Shown: positions 13,894 to 26,400 of the stretch, piece by piece
How the letters are laid out: every line of letters begins with the position of its first letter
Position numbering within the stretch: the first letter of the stretch is position 1
Assembly (NCBI GenBank): GCA_020746105.1
Contig: CM036628.1
Span: 4,660,001-4,724,000, forward strand
Length of the DNA: 64,000 nucleotides
Origin: Trogon surrucura
Lineage: Eukaryota > Chordata > Aves > Trogoniformes > Trogonidae
Reading direction: 5' to 3'
Program-made: the position numbers and the translations under genes
The notes under the pieces: model-generated
What the model saw: only the letters and a program-made list of their open reading frames with translations
The model's database searches: none
What the model was told of the DNA's origin: nothing

Positions 13894-14202
13894 CATAGTG
13901 TAAAGTATTTCAGACATTTTAAAACTTTTCTGCATACTTTCTAAGCTAACTCCATGTCTCTAAAACCGATGGAGTGCTGTCTGTCATCTTCAACTCCTCC
14001 TGTGGCAGGCTTAGGTCCCAGCCCAGATTGCAATACATCGGTTTGACATCCAGGGGACATCTGATGTGGCAAGCATTGGACTGGCTACTTGAAGGTCAAG
14101 GTCTGGATGTCAGTTATGCATTTTCTGTTGTTCTGTTGTCCTCTTCTCATAGAATATAATTCCAAATGAAGACAATCAGAGTGCTGTGTGCAGTACCCAA
14201 AC

Positions 14203-14232
14203 TTTTTCTTTTTTTTTTAAAAAAAAAAAAAA
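14203..14232. repeat. back-to-back T and A homopolymers
   Basis: A T-rich run with one C interruption is followed directly by an A run, then T8 and C7 runs to about 14,251. The T/A junction is self-complementary. Confidence 0.8.
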
Positions 14233-17200
14233 TTCATTTTTTTTCCCCCCCAGATTTTCAGTCACTTTTGGAAAATCAGAACAGTCGGTCAATATTGAAA
14301 CGTGATGAAGTATGTCAACTTGTTTCTCAGTATCACTAAAGCACTGATAATGTAATCCTCACTCTATTTCTAATCCCCTGGATGGGAAATGTAATACCCT
14401 CTGACTCTGTCTTTATTCAGCATCCTTGTTATTCCAATCACAGATTTTTTTTTTTTTTCCCGTACTGTGTGTATAGAATGTTATTTCTTTATTTTAGATT
14501 TGCAAGTTAAAATTGATTTAGGAAAAAAAAAGTAAATCCCTTTTCAACAAGCTTCTAGTTCAAGCCTCTAAATATACCTTACAATGAGTGACATGAAATA
14601 AACCTGAACTAATTTATGCTAAGGTGATACACTAGTGATCATCTTAGGGAAGTAAGATGGGTCTCATTTTGATCTCTAATTATACTAGATTGGTTAAAAA
14701 TGATTCTGTAGAGTTTACTTTTATAAAAGACCTGTCAGACACAATGTAAAGCAGCTGTTGTAAAACAAGAGGTAAAGCTAGGTGAGATGCTAATAACATC
14801 TACCAATTAACCTGTCGTTTCAGGGTCCTTTACATAATCAAAACATGTTATCAATTTTTGAGTATGTAGCATGTTTAAGTCCTGAAAAATTAATTGTTTT
14901 GATTCCATGCTATTTATTAAAGAATGTAAGTAAAAGAATATAATTGATATTTCGTATGATACATATTACATCTTCTAGACAACGTAGCATTACACAAAAA
15001 AGCGATTTTTAGGAAAATCATCAACATTAATTAAGCAGGTTGAGAACTCAGACAAAGCTATTCAGACTCTTTTTTAAAATAAATGACAAAATCTATTTCC
15101 ACTCATTTATTTCTTTGTTGATAGTTATTTACAAGGTACAGGCAGACAGCAGATATTATTAACTATTATCCTGAGTGTCCACAGTATCTAGATATTTAAC
15201 AGTCCATTAAAAAAAAACCAAACAACAAACTAAAGAAGTCACCCCTTCCCAGAGAAGACTTGTCATTGAGAACAAATTTGGTCTGATTCTACTCCCATAA
15301 TTATATCTCACTGGACAGTTTGTCCTTATAAGAGATAATGTAGAAATACTCGATTTCCATCTCTGTAACGTGAAATGTGAAGCCTAGTCACAGGGTTATC
15401 TCACTCAAAGGTCACCTCACACAAGCTTCTCCAGCGGAGGGAGGTACACATGCTACTGACTTGACTCCCATGTTCCTTGCAGTGAAGTCTTACTTGCAGA
15501 ACTGTACTGAGGGCTTTCTCCTGCTCTGATGCTTCATGTGCCACCTGTGGCTGGACAACCCCATCCATCAGGCACTAACCAGCTACAGCCGCATCTTTCA
15601 CATCCCTGCCATGTCACATCCCTGTGTCTAGAAGGGCCCTTGTCCGGTTACTATCTGCTGCTGAGATCTCTGCTGGGTCACTCGGCCTTGTTTAGTGACG
15701 TGCTCCCGTACAAGAAGTCTTAAATACTGGAAGAGAAGCAAGTCAATAGATCTGGCCGCTAGTGCAATCTTGCTGGCAGACACTTTGGGTATAGTTCCAA
15801 AATCCATTGAAGCTAATGGAAAAATATCTGACTCACTGAGTTTGGATTAGGTCCATACAGCCCCACTGATAAATTTCTTAATTTCCCTCAGAGCCAGATC
15901 TTAAACATCCAACTAATAGTTTCAAAACTATATTTAAATTAACCCTTAGTCCAGAGAAGCATCTTATCCTTTATAAGCTTCATAGGGCTATGCAGTGAAA
16001 AGAGGTCTAACAGGTTGAATTGCGCCCTCACCCTTGCCTGGTTACCCCACTTTCACAAGAGTCTACCCAGCAATTAAAGGTCAGACCTAAACTAAGACAG
16101 AGGATCATGTAGAACAACAGGAGCAGGCCAGGCCAAGGTGATGGCCCGCTATATGGAACAATACAAGGGCTTCTCCTGGCAGAGGACTAGCCTCTCTCTG
16201 CTTGATAGACAGATTGTAGAGTGTTGCTATGAATTAGATAACTCAGTAGCCTCAGGTGAACAAAATTTGGTCATTTTCAGTGTTCAACTCTATATTTTGG
16301 CTTGTAAGATGCTAGGCATTCAGTCATATCACTTTTAATTACCTCTGTGTATTTGGTTCTCCTTCAGCTTTCACTTTGCCAGGAGTTTTCTTTCTTCTTT
16401 CTATAAATTTTCACTTCATCTTACACATGATCCTTCTTTTTTTTTGCTTTTCTGTGTTTCCCCTCCAAATGCTAATCAGTCTGCCAGGCCATTCTCAGTC
16501 TCCCTAGGGCCAACATGCTTTTAGCTGCTCTCCATCACCTCTGCCCTGTGTCTTTCTCAGTAATTCTTAGATGTCTTGCTTTGACTCTGTGTTGCATCCT
16601 CTTCAAGAAACCTGTTGGACTATGGAGAAAAAGGCATGCAATGAGGCATCAAAAAAGGGACAAAGATCAGGTACCTTGAGGAGGTAGAACATCAATAAAA
16701 AAGAAGGAATGAATGCCTCCGAGGAAGATAAAGCAGTGTGGTTCAGAGCTCTCGAGAATGCTAAGCAGGCATGAAATATTTGTAAGGTAAATAATGGCCT
16801 GAGATCAGAAAACAAAACAAAAGCAGATGAAGTATCGTATCAAACAGAATTTAAATAAATCATTAGCAGGAAAAACTCTTTCTTGAACTGTAGGACACCT
16901 TAAAAATATGTGTTTGATCTTCTGATACGACTGCTTTTGTAATATCTTGCCACTTATTTTGGTGATATTGAGGCCAGAAGCACTGGTGTCCTGGGCTGAA
17001 CAAGATTTTAAAAACAAAACTTGTACCGGGGTCAGTGAAGAAGCTTTGATTTACTTCAGTGGAACCATCAACTTAGCTATTCCTGAATCTGAAAAGCAAT
17101 TTTTGTCTTGACACCTGCCATTTCACCTTACCGTCTGACTTCATGTTGTAGCTGGTAAACACAGGAACTGGAACTGTACATGCTGTCCTGCTGGGGGAAT

Positions 17201-19904
17201 CCCTGACCCCTTTCATAGCCACTACTGCCTTTGAATGAGCAAGTAAATCCTGGCACAGAGGACTATTCAACAATATTTAGAGGAAATCTTGGCCATTGGG
17301 CATCTTTGCCTTGGGCTTCATCAGGAGCAAAATTAAAGTAGCTCGTATTAGTGTATGGGTGGACAAACAACAGCTATTTTTTTTTTTTTCTTTTCAGAAA
17401 TACATGTGGGGTTTTTTTTAAAACAGAAGTGTATGGAGTTATTTCACATTTGCTGATCAGGATTATTTGTTCTGTGATGGGCAGTATGAAGTACACCAAA
17501 CATCTTTACATATGTCCTAGTTGTTCACCAACATTACATCAGAAAAGCATCAACCGTGTGTTACCTACGGGATGCTCCTCATTTATACTATGAAAGCATT
17601 CAGTTGATGTCCTAGGTGCCAACTGTAGGAATTGCTTTTTATACGTTAAAATTTTTACAAACATTGATAATGATTCAGCTCTGAGGCTTAGCTAGTATGT
17701 TATAGATGAGAAGAAAAAAGTAAATGAAAAGAAAAATGTACTAACGTTTGTTCTACAAAGTCAAATAAGTGATTTAGCGATTGGTAAGGCCCCTATAAAT
17801 CACTGCAGACAGTGTTTTCAGCAAGCATCCGAAATCTGCAGTGCTGTTTAACATAGCCAGAGCACTCGCCTTACATAAATCAGTTCTGTTCATACCCCAA
17901 CTGCTGTAAAATCTAAGTCTTGATTCTCAGATCGCCAAATCCCTTACCTTAGGGAAGAAGAGCTGAGTGCTGTGGAGAGGACATTCCACAACAGCAGCAC
18001 AGAACCCCTGGTTTGTAAAACCCTCAGAGAAGAGAACAGGCCTTCCATCATCAGCTTTTCTGTATTATACAGTCTACTTGGTGCTGATGGCATCATAAAG
18101 AAGGTGCTGTTAGGTCCTCAGTGAGTCATGGGTACATTTAATGAGGCTTTTTATTAATTCTGTATGTAATTAAAAAGAAATAAACACCTAAATGCAGATA
18201 AGCAACACTGGAACTGTGAAAACTGAAGATACTAGACTTCAAATTGTCTTTTTTATGATATAACTCACTTTTTTTTTTTTCTTGCAAATTTATTTTAAAC
18301 CATAGACCTTGTCCCAACTGAGAGTGTCATGGGGTAGGGGCTGGAAAGCCGCTAAAATCTCCCCCACAGTGCTTGTTGTTTTCTGAATAGTAAAATCAGT
18401 TAGAAGCCTCTGGGTATGACAGCAGTACAACACTACATGGCAGACAATATTCTGTTAGATTTAGTACCATTTTTGTAACTGTAATGAAGTATCTGTTTCT
18501 CAGTTTCTGTAACACTTGTTTGAGGTACATTACCCATATAATTAAGCATGATTAAATGATAATTGCAGTCTTTTTGCGAAGTAATTCCATGGTTGTTTAT
18601 TCTCTGCAGAAAGTAGATGGCGTTTATTTTGCATGTGTCAAGGAAAAGCTCTAAATGTTAAAGAAGTTGCTAAGGAATAATTGCCATAAATTTACAAAGG
18701 AATTGCTAGGTAACATATGCCTGGAATTGTAAAAGGCACTGCACAAATTTTTATCAAGATCAAACTGTATTTTCAAAAAGGCATTATTTTGGTATTATTT
18801 CTGAAAAAAAGTCATGGTAAGTGAAAACATTTGTATTCAGCTATGGACGATACATTATTTAAGAGAGCTACCATGTTCTTTTATTTATAAAAATGCTCTT
18901 TTGTCAGCACTGCAGAAGAATTCTGGAGACACACAATGAATATATTGAGACTCTTTTGCTTTGATATCCCTTCCTTTGAACTGCAAGTAAAGGGTCAGAG
19001 TTCTGTACCACACCCTGTCACTTTGTATGTTAGAAAAAAATACTCACATACACTGACTTCATCTGGATTAATTTTTTGGTTTGGATTGAGATTGCACCTG
19101 TGAAGAAAATCTGATTACCTTCACTTCCCGTGCTTTTTTCAACATCCCATGTTTCAGGGCAGTCTTGCATCAGGCACGGTGGGTTCCTTTCAAACCAGAA
19201 AGAAGTGCTGCAGGAGCGCACTAAACACTTTCCAAAGAGAAGGTCCAGCTCAGAGCTAGGCTGAAAAAACCCCTCAAAACATGTTTTCTGAATGTGCTGG
19301 GTCCTCACCACCAGCTCTGCAGATCTACTTCTTTTGTCAGCCATCATTTTTTTTTTTCCTAAGCATAGCTTTTGTAGCCAAATCTTGGATGGCAAAAAAC
19401 CCCAGGCATGTTGTAGTCCTAAAAATCTTTTTGTGGATGGAGGTTACCGTGGATTCCTGTGCGATGCTTCTCAGCTGCTGCCGTGGAAGCTCTTGTGCTG
19501 CTCTCTTGGTGTGAGATTTGGAATGAGACTGTATTACTGGTGCATTTCAAAATCTTATGTGGAGGATGTTACAAATGAAATTTGACATCTTAAATCTGAA
19601 GGAAGCAATCACAAAATAATCATAAAAACAGGATATCTCTGAAATTGATCTGGATATGAATCATTGTGATTTATATTTTCTTCGGGATAGTGCCTTTTTT
19701 AATAAATTACTTCCTCTTTGAGAACACCCTGCCCTACAAAAGAAGTTTGTATTTAGAGAGCCCACGTTCCTCATTTAATAAGTATTTAAACATAGGCTTA
19801 ATAGTAAGGTGATAATTTATTTCATTTTTATTAAATGTTAATGGTGCTGATCATAGAGCATCTCAGCGTATGACTGAGAGAGCTGGAATTGTTTGGCCAT
19901 GAGA

Positions 19905-20256
19905 CATCTCAGTGCAGATCTTAAAAATGTTTATAGCTGTCCAATGGAAAATGTAAGGAAGAAGGACCCGAGCTCCTCTCCGTGGTGCCCAGTGTCAGGA
20001 AGAGAGGCAGTGAGCACAGACTGAAACACATGAAATTCCGTGTGAAGATAAGAGAACACTTTTTTGACTGAGAGGGAAGTTAAATACTGAAACAGGTTGT
20101 TGAGGGAGGCTGCGATTTCTACTTTCAGAGAGACTCAAAACCCGATGGGACACGTTCCTGGGCAGCAGCATGCTGTGAGTGACCTTGCTTGTGTGCTGGG
20201 GGGGTTGGACTAGATGATCCCTAGAGGTGGCTTCCAACATCGAACAGTCTGTGATT
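19905..20256 (+). mobile_element. CR1 LINE 3' fragment
   Basis: The plus strand follows the end of CR1 ORF2 and the 3' end: 'gtggtgcccagtgtcagga', 'gaaacaggttgttgaggga', 'acacgttcctgggcag' and the terminal 'gggttggactagatgatcc' with 'tctgtgattt'. The 5' end is truncated. Indels and base changes are frequent, so the copy is old. Confidence 0.85.
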
Positions 20257-22892
20257 TGCTCTACTGGACATGATTCGTCGACTTGGACCGTAGCATTGGC
20301 CCAGGGATGATACCAGTCTATGCCTTGTGGTATCTAGGTGGTACAAAATCTTACTGGAAGAATGCACAGAGCCTCCTTTTTCTCTGTATTTCTTTTCAGG
20401 TTACTTCTGCATTGCATCAGGCTTATGCTCTTTCTTCTCTAGTGCTTCTGTCTAGTGAAATGATTCTTTTTCCCCTAAGACGTCTCTGCTTGAAAGGGAT
20501 GTCAAAAAAGTTACAGAAACCAAGACGAATATTAAATACAAAAAGTCTCTGGAGGTGAGATATGCTGTGCATATCCTGCCACAGCCAAGTTAAAAATTAC
20601 TACTGAGGTGCCTAAATCAACTAATTAATCTGGACTGCATTAATTATGATAATGAAAAACTAATCATAGCTTATTGGCCTAAAAACATCTGCAAGTGAAT
20701 GAAAGAATTTTTCAAGGCTGGCTGGCAGCCCCAATCCAACAAGCCCCAAAAGTCTCTTGGAGGTACCAAGCAGAACTGAGCAGTGACTGGAGGTAAGAAG
20801 AAATCCATTGGGGTTTTTTTGTTTGTTTGTTTTCCAACGCCACGACAAAATTGTCAGCTTTCTTTTGGTAACTAATTAAAGACTGTATCAGACTTCATGG
20901 AATATTTATGTAAACTTTTGTCCATTTCTGGCTTTGTGTGACATTTATGGGTTCCTCAAACATTCTTCTAAATATGTACTCTTATAACGATGTTTCATAG
21001 AAGAAAAATTACAGTACTGGACAATACACATTTATCTGTAATATTTGCAAATTTCAGTCTCTGTTGAACTGCATGTTTATAGCTTTAGACCAGACTAGCA
21101 ATCTTTTATTGATTAAGAGAGAGGTTTCTGTGTTGGTTTTGATTACTGCGGTAGTAATGTGTATCTGCAAGTGACAGAGTCAAATGTATCTCAGCCAGAA
21201 CAGAAGGGATGTTAAATCTGGGATGCCCCCGTTGGTTCGTATTTCCATCTTTCTGTTTAACACAGCAAATTATAGTCCTGGAGAGACTAGTGTGGATCTA
21301 AAGCTTAACCTACATTCCCCTAACATCTGTTCCTAAGGAGTAAAAACATATGAATTTGTACATGCTGATTCATTTTCAAAGGGAGACACTTCCTGTGAAA
21401 AACATTTCCACTATTTCGCTGAAACATAAAACAAACATTATCTGAGGGACAAAAATGAACATATAAACCAGGCTGAGATCAAAATAAAAATAGGAAGTGG
21501 GACAGGGATTTTTCATGGCAACATATTTTTTTTTCAAAGCCACTGTAGGTAAACAACCACAAACATAACAACAAAATGAGCAAAGAAAATTCTTGAAAAT
21601 AAGAGTCAGCTGGGAGAAACTGAGTTGAGAAGCACAACACTGTCATGTGAGAATCAAAAATAATAAAACAGAAGTGGAATGATGGCAAAGTGCAAATTCT
21701 GAGCAGTAAAGCAGCTCTGTAGGAAAAGAGTATTAAGTCATGGTGGAAAGAAATTGGCCTAAGGGCAGCAAAAAATCATCCTTGACTTAAGTCAGGATGA
21801 AAATAATACTGCCATACTTTATGTAGATAGTGACAAGATTAGATATGTTTACGGAGAAGCAAATTTGTCAAGGAAAATAAAAATAAAAGCGTTATCACAA
21901 ATGTTCATCCAGGGACAATTTCAACTCTTGTGCTGCAGGGTATCACAGCAATAATCCAGTGGTGGAGAATATAGCCTAGAAATTAAGTAGGCACTATAAT
22001 AAATATAGAAGCTGGGTATTATGTATCGTGATGGGTTACATCGCTGTTGTCACTGTGATGTAGAAGCGAATGGCAAATATTTGCACATTTGGTTTTTTGA
22101 ATCTCTGTCCAAAATCCTCTTACACAGGGGAGATCATCTTACATCATTGGGGGACAGGGGGCTTGCTTTCTGTTTAAACTGGGAATGTGATTTCTGTTTT
22201 TAAGAAATGCAGTTTCCTTCGCATCTGCTGCCTTTATGATTAAGTTCCTGGTAGCTGGGAAGGGCTCTATCCTCGTGTCGCAGCTGGAGTGAGAGAGACA
22301 GTGTTCAAAGTTGCTTTCTTCCTTTTGAGTGTGAAAAGAAAATTATATCTCTTTTCCAAAAGAGGGGTGGAAACCAGGCTGCAGAAGGGGTTATGTTACT
22401 GTTGCTGTAAGGATCACTTTGTTAAGAGCCTCCAGATGGAGTACAGTAGCATTAACTAGTGTTGGGGCTCCACAAGTGCCTTATGCTCACAGACATGGGG
22501 ATAATGCGCTTCCAGTATCCGGACATCTGTTAATGTTAATGTACGGTACTTCTAAGTTTTCTAAGATGTGGGGAAGAAAATGCTAAATGGCAGAGGAAAG
22601 GACTCTGTCGAAGAAGAGTGGAGACCACCAAGAAAATTTAGATATAAATTTAATGGTGCAGGAGTAGAAAAAGTGGCCTGAGGATTTAAGTGTATTTTAA
22701 TGTGAGGCATTACTTCATAACATACTCTTATTCACTGAATTTTCCAGATATGAAAATGCATTTAAAGAGAGAGTATATTCCTGAAACTGCAAGTAGGTAG
22801 AAACACTGCTTTGTACACTTGGTTTTGTATTTTTCTGGAAGTTTTGAAGACCCAGCCAAACCAAGACTTAAGCAGGCTGGTCTGCATACAGC
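20257..22892. other. gene-poor AT-rich stretch
   Basis: No exon, RNA gene or repeat is recognised in these 2.6 kb. Short open frames (for example 20,283-20,558) lack support from splice sites or family resemblance. Confidence 0.45.
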
Positions 22893-23436
22893 TGTGTTGG
22901 GTGTGCATGGTAGGGTTTTGGCAGCCAGTGTTTTCTGTGAGAAGCTGCTAGAAGCTTCCTCATGTCCAGCAGAGCCAATGCCACCCAGTCCCAACATGGA
23001 CCCACTGCTGGTCAAGGCCAAACCTGTCAGTGGTGGTTATAATGCCTCTGTGATAATGTATTTAAGAAGGGGGAAGGTAAAAAGCTGGGCAACAGCAGTC
23101 AGAAGGGAGGAGTGAGGATGTGCAAGAGAAAGAACTCTGCAGACACTAAGGTCAGTGAAAAAGGAGGGGAAGGAGGTGCTCCAGGGGCTGGAGCAAAGAA
23201 TCCCCTGGACCCTGTGGCAAAGACCACGGTGGCAGCCCATGGAGGTCCACAGTAGAGCAGATATGCACCTGTAGCCCATGGCAGACCCCACAACAGCGCA
23301 GGTAGATGTGTCTGAAGGAAGCTGTGACCCTGTGGAGAGCCTGTGCTGGAGCAGGCTCCTGGCAGGACCTGTGGACCCATGGAGAGAGGAGCCCACACTG
23401 GATCAGGTTTGCTGGCAAGACTTGTGACCCTGCGGA
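22893..23436 (+). mobile_element. LTR-like repeat, probably avian ERVL-type, fossil copy A
   Basis: This block shares its whole layout with the copy at 37,449-37,878: 'ggcttctgtgagaagctgct'-like start (here degraded), a 'ggccaa' segment, a 'tatttaagaaggggg' TATA-like core, 'ctctgcagacac' and a purine-rich 'ggtcagtgaaaaaggagggg' segment followed by short 'gtggagcagat...' type repeats. I assign it to avian ERVL-type LTRs from memory of that layout; the family call is tentative. No coding part of a provirus adjoins, so it looks like a solitary, decayed LTR. Confidence 0.55.
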
Positions 23437-26400
23437 AAATATCTGTGTACAAACTTAACTATGGAAATATATTTCACATGGATTTTCAGTCTTAAGTTCT
23501 TGTAGTTTCATTGAAGTAAATGTAAGTAAGCACTAAGATGCTTTTTTTATATATATCTCTCCAGGAAGCTTGGGTCTATGCAGACAGCAAGCTTTTCTGT
23601 CTACTAAACTATTTCAGCTCCTTACAGGCAACTAATGATTCTGGCAAAGTGTCTGACCTCCCTTGAACATTGACATAGACCAAACTGAAATATTTGTTGT
23701 TAGCAGCCAGAGACATTATCTTAATTCAAGTGAATTTCTCTTTGGCTTCCAAGGGATTTCCACTGTTTGGATATCAATATTGTCATTGGCAGGTTGCTTT
23801 ATTTATTGGATATGTGTGCATTACTTCACATTGCTTAGAGAGGTCTTTTTGAATGTGTTTTGTTAAAGTTCAACTTTCTCTTAAATATATCTAATTCCTC
23901 GTAAGAAATTCCCAGTTCTATGAGAAAGTAAACTTTTTATTAGAGGACGGGGTCCTCGTTTTTCTATGCAATCTTAAGCAAATCAGTGGGACAGTTTCTT
24001 CCCTGGTGAAATGAGATTATATACCTTTCTTTCTGAAAGTAATTCAGGCTTTCCCATGAAAACCACACTAGGAACAGGCATAGTTAGCTTTATCAGAGTC
24101 AGACAAGAGAAGGTGCTATGTCTGTGGATCCCTGTGCATCATCAGGGCACTCGCTCACGTCACTCATTTCTCCAATATGTAAATGTGCTGCTTTCGGCTA
24201 GGCTTTTCTCAAATAATCCGTATGCACGTTGCAAATTAAACATCACACTCCTAGTTGATATGTCTGTTTTTCTGATCAGAAAAGCTTACTAACACATGGA
24301 GTAGAACATTATGAATACTTTGCAGCATTACTGTGGTTTAAAAAATCTGGACAGACTGCAGTGAATAGCACTTCTCATATTGAATTCATGTTTTCCATCT
24401 TCTCTTCCCTCATCTTTCTAGTTCATTTACATTGCCTGAATAACTACAAGTGAATACGGATTTGCTCTGAGAAACATCTTTCTTAGCAGGCACAGAAGAT
24501 AGTATGATTTTTTTTTTCTTTTTCTGTAGATTCAAACCGTATCCAGGGAATTTGAGACTATATCTATTTTCTTAGTGTTCATTTCTTCTTTTTAAATGTA
24601 CTTAATAATTTATTTTCCCTAAGCTCTCCTTTCTGTTTTGTTTACGCAACAGGAATCTCCTGATTTTTGTGTCTTTATTTATCATGACGTTCAGTTGTTG
24701 CTGTAATAAAACACTGGAACCTCAGATATTACACATATTTGTGCCTAGTGTGATACTATATTGGATGCCTAGTGAATTTATCCTGGTAGCTGCAGGTGGT
24801 GTAGTTCTTTGTCAAGCCTCTGTCTACTTTGATAAAAGAAATAACAAGCATGAAGATTCCTTCGTTGACTGGAAAGTTATTTCTCTGTTCAGAGAACTGC
24901 TTTTTACAGTGAAATTAATGGAATATTAAAGGCCTCTCCAACTTCATCACATATCAGTTGAATGACCTAGTGCATCTTTATTAAATGCATTTGGATGTTT
25001 TGCAAACCATTTCATGCCCTAGCTCAAAGAAGTTAGGATGCCTTTGCCTCGCAGGAAGTGAGAAAAATAGTATAATTTTGCAAGAAGTTATTTTAGGGTC
25101 AGCTTGTGGAAAACTGGCAGTTACAGTTCCCAACAGATGGCAGATAAAGTGACTAATATTGGAAGATCTGCTTTAAGGATTCTGCTCATGTTTCCACTAG
25201 TTTGCAGATGTTCTGTGGAACAACCCACAGATTCGCTTAAAACAACAGCATTAATCAAAAGTTCAAAGTTTTGATATTTAAAAGTATTCTGTTTGACACG
25301 TGTCCTTTTTTTTTCAGTACTAAATAATAACAACCAAAAATAAAACACTCTGTTTCTTGTCTCCCTCCTCACTAGACATCTCTGTTATCTCTGACATGTC
25401 CCAAATTTCTAGTGCCTCTGACGAGTTCCCCAGCAACTCTGCCTTTGGCCACAGGGTCCTTTCCTTCTGTGTTTGCTTCCTGCGTGACTAATTTTTCTCT
25501 GTTGTGATACCTTGTCTCATACTCTTATTGCTTATTCCTCTTCCACACCTTTTTAGTGGGTTTCTTTTTGCCACCACAAGTCTAACTGAGCTGGTGTGGG
25601 GAAAACTCATTTTGTCTAGAAATACTGCCCTCTCCTCTTTTCTATCCTATGTCCAGTATTACAAATTATCATATTATGAGTAATTATTAATTTCTTCATT
25701 CACATTTATCTGCAATTGTGCTCACCCTTTGTTCCTTGATATTTTCCTTCTCTTCTTAGGAAACTCTTTTGTTAATTATGCCCATTCTGGTTGAAAATAA
25801 GGTCTTGCTCTTATTTTTGCTAAAAAGTGTATTTTATTATAAATAACGGAGAAACAAAAATACAGTATTATAGAGTAGGGTGCATGGCCTCTTAGGCAGC
25901 TGATTGCACAGATTCTACAAAACGCAGTCCTTCCACTTTCTACTTTCCTTCCAGTGCCTCAAAGTCTTGTCCACGCCTTGTGGGCCTTCCCTCTATGCAT
26001 TTGTTTTACAATTTCCTCATAAAAAAAAACAAACCCAAACCCACAAAAACCTCATAAAATGCATCTTTTCCTTTTATTTCTTACTTAAATTTAATTTTGT
26101 TTACCAGTTAAGTTGATAAAAGTAGGCAAAACCTTTCTGTTTTAGACAGAGATATCACCTTTATTTGCAAGTTATTTTTGGTTACGAGGCTGGATGTACC
26201 TGTTTATCATCACAAGTGAGTTCTTTTAACTATAGAAAGCTGTCTGGTATTTTTTGATCACCTCCAAACCCATATTTTCAAAATACAATGGGAGGATCTG
26301 CATTTTGGCAGTTCCTACTACTTACCCATGGTGGACTATTCAATTAAAAGCTAAGCCAAGTAGATTTCCTCTGAATTTTACTTCTGACAAATGTTTAATG

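Larger units (their letters stand above)
1366..19904. other. AT-rich gene-poor stretch
   Basis: About 18.5 kb without a supportable gene. It holds two MIR-like relics (listed separately), an A26 homopolymer at 11,250-11,276, A-rich tracts (2695-2720), an AAAT run at 13,874-13,893 and adjoining T and A homopolymers at 14,203-14,232. All open frames are short, overlap one another on both strands and lack family resemblance. Conserved non-coding elements cannot be judged from one sequence. Confidence 0.5.
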